A stretch of DNA of 64,000 nt from Nymphaea colorata (taxonomy: Eukaryota > Streptophyta > Magnoliopsida > Nymphaeales > Nymphaeaceae). This document shows, one piece after another, positions 59,700 to 64,000 of the stretch. The stretch lies in NCBI RefSeq assembly GCF_008831285.2, contig NC_045138.2:24027934-24091933 (forward strand), read 5' to 3'. Under the pieces are notes generated by a model, which saw only the letters and a list, made by a program, of their open reading frames with translations, did not search any database and had not been told where the DNA came from. The translations under genes and the position numbers were made by a program. Numbering within the stretch: position 1 is the stretch's first letter; every line of letters begins with the position of its first letter.

Positions 59700-61333
59700 T
59701 CTTTTATATGCAAGACTTCTGGCCGGTTAATTTGTGAGATGCTTTGCTTTTTTTTTTTGGCTAAAGCCTAAGAACCTTTTGGGCGTTCAGTTGATTAAAC
59801 CGGAACGGCCCTCGGCATTTTTTTTCACGTTTTCGTCTAAGCGCTGGGTGCTCCATTCTCAAGCCTGCAAGAGGGTGGCCTCCTAACCATGTGGTTGGAA
59901 TTCGTTCATTGACAAAATCTACCTATGGTCAAAGTCCGTAGTTTTTCACTCAAATCTTGAGGATTTGAGTTTAGAATTCGCGTATTTTCCTTCAAATCAA
60001 GAAAGCGGTACATGTATGAAATAATAGCATGCTTTAATACGGTGCAATGTGAATGTTTTTTCCTATGAATCCCGTTTGGATGACATACTAAAAACAATTG
60101 GTTCTGAGCAAAACATGGTTTCGTGAAAATCTGGTTTTGAAGCCTGATCTGTCCGCTTGGCTTACAAGAAAAGAATCAGGTTTTTATGACTGTAATAAAA
60201 TTGTTCCACTAGTCATTACAAACAAATATAACCTCTGAATTACCTAGCACCAGTAGGGCATGAATAGTCACATCTAGAGACCATCTGCAATTAACTTCAT
60301 GCTACCTATGTTTCCCAATGCATGAAAATAAGATGTTCATATTTGTAAAAAAAAGAAAAAGAAGAGAGAAGACATCTGTCACCCTTTCTATAAAGCCGAA
60401 ATGTCTCAAACCCAATGCTCAATCATATACATGCATATACTTGTTGGTTGTGATCTAAATGTGCTTGCTGGTTACGATCTTTTTGATTTACTTGTAATGA
60501 TAATAAACTAGCTTGTTAACAATCTTATATGTCAATGGATCCATGCATGCAAACTTACAAGCTGAATGATCCAAAACCATGAACATGAGGTCGTTAGTGA
60601 TACAGTTCATTAGGTGAAATTTTTTTCCCTTTTATAGGAAAGCATGGGCCTACTGATATTTTTTGTTTAAAAACAAAAGGAATAACATGTAATCTATAAT
60701 ATGATTTCCCTTATATGGACTTGCCTATACGAACTTCCGAACTTTCCTTCCTTGATTGGCACTTCCTTTATGATGTGCACATTTTTCTACAACGCATAAG
60801 CACATGTGACTAAAAAATGAAGAAGTGTATACATGATTAAATTATTATCGCAAAAACTCACCTATAGATAGTAGTTAAAAGTCCATAAAACATTACATTC
60901 ACTAACAATGTAATATTAAGCCCACATCTAGTCCATACATATGAAATCCACAGCAAGTCCATACGTATTAAGTTTATATGAATTTCATGCATTTGAACTC
61001 CACATGAAGTCTACATCAAGTCCAATAGATGAAATCCATCATTGGAGTATTGCATGAGAACTTACAAAAATAGCAATCTATAAATAATCAGCTCGAACTT
61101 GGCTCGTGCTCGATCCAAACTTAGTCTGGTTTAAGATACTCAAATTGAGTTGGCTCAGCTCAGCTTGAACTCGACTCGTGAACAAAACACTAGTTCATCT
61201 GCCCCAAGGATCGACCATATTCATTGATGATCTAATGCTTGGGGCAGATTGAAAGAAGAGTTTAAGTTAAGACAGCTGAATAATCTATCCAGCCATCGAC
61301 CGCATGATATTGTTATTTGTCTCATTCACAATC
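59700..61333. other. Intergenic DNA between RPL31 and the SAP gene
   Basis: No gene recognised. Low-complexity A/T runs, some repeated AGTCCA(T/C)A and GAAATCCA motifs at 60930-61050, and the MITE fragment at 61085-61195. Confidence 0.5.
61085..61195. repeat. Fragment of the AGCTCGA-rich MITE family
   Basis: CAGCTCGAACTTGGCTCGTG at the left and GCTTGAACTCGACTCGTGAA at the right resemble the interiors of the elements at 10699 and 42300. No termini or target duplication are preserved. Confidence 0.55.
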
Positions 61334-61506
61334 GGTGCGTATCGGCCCCTCACCGGTCCGACGCAGAATGAACGATTTGAATTTTATCCGAGGCAGCAAG
61401 AGCCGATACGAGCTATAACGTGGCGCAACCGCCGATGTACATTTGAATAAAAAAATAATTTGTCGATTTTTTTTTTTCAATAAATCGAAAAAAGCCGATA
61501 CGCACC
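61334..61506. repeat. 173-bp inverted-repeat element
   Basis: GGTGCGTATCGGC (61334-61346) and its exact reverse complement GCCGATACGCACC (61494-61506) bound a segment that also holds TCGATTTTTTT/AAATCGA arms near 61463-61489. GC-rich ends around an AT-rich centre suggest a small foldback or MITE. No clear target duplication was found. Confidence 0.7.
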
Positions 61507-61649
61507 TGGTTCGATCATCGGCGAGAAGTGGAAAGTTGGAAGTCGTTATTTACAACATTGTTCAGAAAAGGGCAAAAAAGTTTGGAAGATAAAAGGAGGG
61601 ACAACTCAAGGGGCCAGGTCGAGGGGGCAGCTCCGGGCAGGAGAGGGCC

Positions 61650-62903
61650 ACCGACTTAGCACTCCAAAGCCTCTCCCCCGTTGGGCATCCCCAAAAACGG
61701 AGGCTTAAGTGCCACCGTCCTCTCCCCTCCGTTCTCTCCCTCTCTCCCTGTCACGCGAGGGGTAACTAGGGTTAGGGTCTTCCGGCGTCGGAGCGGAGAC
61801 GCTGCCGATGGGAATGGTCGGCTGAGAGGGAGGCGATCGGCCGATCTTACCCCGATCTTTAGCGGCTTATTGGGAAGCGGATATCTTCTTTTTCTTTCCT
61901 TTTCATTATTTCCGTCGATCAGGTAGTTTTTTTCTCTCTCTCTATCTCTTGATGCTTTTGTCGGGGTTGAGGTCATGGCGACTTGTGAGTTAGCGTTGCA
62001 TAAGTTTCGCTCAAGAAGGGATCTTTTCATTGTGAGGGTTAGAATTAGGGTTGGGGTTTATTTCAAAGAAGTGGCCGTTGTTAGTGTCGGTTTTTAGATG
62101 ACTAGAAGCTTCTTACATGCCTATCCTCCTAAATTCGGTTATGAGCCTTTCTATATTTTGACATGGATCCTTTTGTGTCAGAGACTGTGTTAGCTGGTGT
62201 TGGAATGAAACTTTCAGTTGGCTGTCTATAGTTTTTTGGAGTTTACAATGGTTGGAGATTAATTCCATAAGACTTTTGTCTTTTTTTCCTTTTTACAATT
62301 TTGTAGCGGGGGTCGATCAGGTATGAAAATGCAATTGTTCATTTTGTTTCTTGTTTATGTTTATTGTTTACTTGCAATGGTTCAGCCCGTACTTTTGTCT
62401 TTATTTCCTCTTTTGAAATTATACTTTTTTCCTTTTGTGTCCGACTTTTTATGTCGTGGAATCGGTGGTTTGTTGGGTCATATTCTCGTTGTCTTGAGTA
62501 TGCTTAGCGATTTTTCTTTTGGAACGTAGATTTCGTTCAGAGAGTTGTGAACCCTTTGATGGTGAACGTTTTTGGATTCCCTTTTTTGTTTGTCTTCTCA
62601 TTTCAATTTCTAATGTCCGTTTCTTGGACTTATGACCACGCATTTTAGTCAGAGTGAGAATACTTCTACATACTTTATTTACTCGTTTGTGTGTACATTT
62701 AGTAGAAAACTTGTATTCGTTGATTTGGTTTTGAGGGCGAATATCAGTCTCTCCTTGTGCTCCCAGATACGCAGAACAGCTAATTGAAAATTAGATTTGC
62801 AAAAAGTGTGTTGGAATTTTTTTTTTTTTTGGTTGGGTGGGGGGTTACTTTTGTATTGGTTTATGTCTTTTCTCATGAGTGTATTACACAGGGCAACTCG
62901 AGT
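61650..62903 (+). other. SAP gene 5' UTR with intron
   Basis: A GC- and CT-rich leader exon ends at 61922 (GATCAG|GTAGTT). The intron runs 61923-62891 and ends TTACACAG, so the ATG at 62904 lies 13 bases into exon 2. A TAGGGTTAGGG motif (telo-box-like) lies at about 61768-61778. A 5'-UTR intron directly before an intronless coding region is common in plant A20/AN1 genes. The leader start is not defined. Confidence 0.65.
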
Positions 62904-63425
62904 ATGGAGCATGATGAGACTGGTTGCCAACCTCCCGAAGGCCCTATTCTTTGCATAAACAACTGTGGTTTCTTTGGAAGTGCAGCTACAATGAACATGT
63001 GCTCAAAATGCCACAAAGATTTGATATTGAAGCAGCAGCAAGCGAAGTTGGCTGCATCGTCTGTTGAAGGTATTGTCAACGGTAATAGCAGCAATGCTGG
63101 AAACGGAAAGGATCCTGAAATTGCTGACGCCTCAACTTTAACCACTGGTTCACTGGATCTAAAGTTTGTCTCATTTCAGCCACTGGAGGTTGGTGCTTCA
63201 TCTGACGATAGTGTTGACAAGCCAAAGGAGGGTCCAAACCGTTGCAACTCTTGCAAAAAAAGGGTTGGGTTGACTGGTTTTAGATGCAAGTGTGGGGAAC
63301 TGTTTTGTGCAGTTCATCGCCACTTTGAAAAGCACAACTGCAAATTTGATTACAAAGCTCATGCACGTGATGCTCTCGCCAAAGCCAATCCAGTTATTAA
63401 GGCTGAAAAGCTGGATAAAATATGA
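62904..63425 (+). CDS. A20/AN1 zinc finger stress-associated protein
   Basis: Plant stress-associated proteins (SAPs) have an A20 finger that can bind ubiquitin and an AN1 finger, and act in abiotic stress responses in cytoplasm and nucleus. This one has 173 residues. The A20 finger is at residues 16-40, [20 protein letters not shown] then CHKD (C-x3-C-x11-C-x2-C). A variable Ser/Asn-rich linker follows. The AN1 finger is near residues 111-155: [20 protein letters not shown], then [18 protein letters not shown], with all expected Cys and His present. The conserved tail is [20 protein letters not shown]. The ATG at 62904 starts [14 protein letters not shown], the standard N-terminus; a reading frame extending upstream to 62784 is intron sequence. 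The paralogue number within the SAP family cannot be fixed from sequence alone. Confidence 0.95.
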   Translation: MEHDETGCQPPEGPILCINNCGFFGSAATMNMCSKCHKDLILKQQQAKLAASSVEGIVNGNSSNAGNGKDPEIADASTLTTGSLDLKFVSFQPLEVGASSDDSVDKPKEGPNRCNSCKKRVGLTGFRCKCGELFCAVHRHFEKHNCKFDYKAHARDALAKANPVIKAEKLDKI

Positions 63426-64000
63426 GGCCATCACTGCCCAGAGGACTTGAAGGACAGAAGGTTAAGGAACTCAGATGTCATGCTTCTTCTCTAGCTCAGT
63501 CTTGCTTCTTTTAGAGCAGGGTCTGTCATCTCTTTACTTTTTGTGCTTGATTGTGCTTTATTTATATAAGCGGTTAAGAGTTGCAAAACTTATATGTTTG
63601 TATTCATGAACTCTATGTTCCTAGCTGTATGCTGGACTTTCATGGGTATTTCATGCAAGCTTTGCCATCTTTTTTGTTTTGTATCCAGTTGAAGGCAGAC
63701 GGTGTCTCAGATCATGTGATTGGTGTATAGTTTTTTTTATTGGTGCTTATTTTATATTAATATTTGCTGTCTTTTGCAAGGACATTATGATAGGCAGGTG
63801 CTGCCTGCTGTTTTTCTCTGTTTTTAATGGTACATTGGATGTGATAATGGACACATCCTAAATGATTAATACGGTCTTCTGATGTTAACACACTCATGGG
63901 AGGTTGAAGACATGCTTATAGTCTGGTTAACTGAAAACATAAGGGATGAATATATTTAGAACTTAATATTGTTTCATGGTTATGTTAAAGCATCATAACA
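63426..64000. other. 3' UTR of the SAP gene and following DNA
   Basis: No further gene begins here. The 3' UTR probably extends several hundred bases. TTTATATAAG near 63560 and AT-rich sequence follow, but no defined polyadenylation site could be chosen. Confidence 0.5.

Noticed and set aside
61681-61926. Open frame in the SAP leader
   Set aside because: It begins with TTG rather than ATG, crosses the splice donor at 61923 and has no homology-like features. It is leader sequence.
62784-62903. Upstream extension of the SAP reading frame
   Set aside because: It is intronic, hydrophobic and T-rich. The AG at 62890-62891 and the conserved MEHDETGC start fix the real beginning.

Overview
This is a stretch of plant nuclear DNA, probably from a flowering plant. 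It is AT-rich. Four host genes are recognisable, and all four have plant-type products: a thylakoid lumen protein with a plastid transit peptide, a plant augmin subunit 5, a cytosolic ribosomal protein eL31 and an A20/AN1 stress-associated protein. Most of the remaining sequence is Ty1/copia retrotransposons, hAT transposons and their small non-autonomous derivatives (MITEs). I cannot name the species.

Layout. 1-2083 is gene-poor. 2084-8400 holds an unrecognised, decayed host gene split by one copia element on the minus strand (Copia-1, 3210-8218). 8401-13359 is AT-rich intergenic DNA with tandem repeats and a hAT-type MITE carrying an 8-bp target duplication. 13360-about 27360 is a three-level nest: an old copia on the plus strand (Copia-2) holds a second on the minus strand (Copia-3, 15382-25986), which holds a third on the plus strand (Copia-4, 17319-22722). 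27361-33154 has microsatellites, a second MITE family and a large inverted minisatellite.

The gene-bearing part runs from 33155 to 63425. The intronless gene for the thylakoid lumenal 19 kDa protein (33155-33910, plus) converges on AUG5 (51369-34517, minus). AUG5 was reconstructed as ten exons totalling 2349 nt (782 residues). Its 7.1-kb third intron carries a hAT MITE and a degenerate hAT transposon with terminal inverted repeats. A broken FAR1/MULE-type gene lies at 56190-54015 (minus). RPL31 follows (57427-59495, plus, two exons, telo-box/site II promoter). The last gene is an A20/AN1 stress-associated protein (62904-63425, plus) whose coding sequence lies behind a 5'-UTR intron.

The genes are housekeeping or stress genes of unrelated pathways and do not form a functional cluster. 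I found no CRISPR array, operon, defence island or candidate new molecular system. The notable content is the transposon history: the nesting order, at least six tryptophan-codon stops in one element, two LTRs cut at the same non-canonical point, a foldback minisatellite, and transposon growth inside an AUG5 intron.
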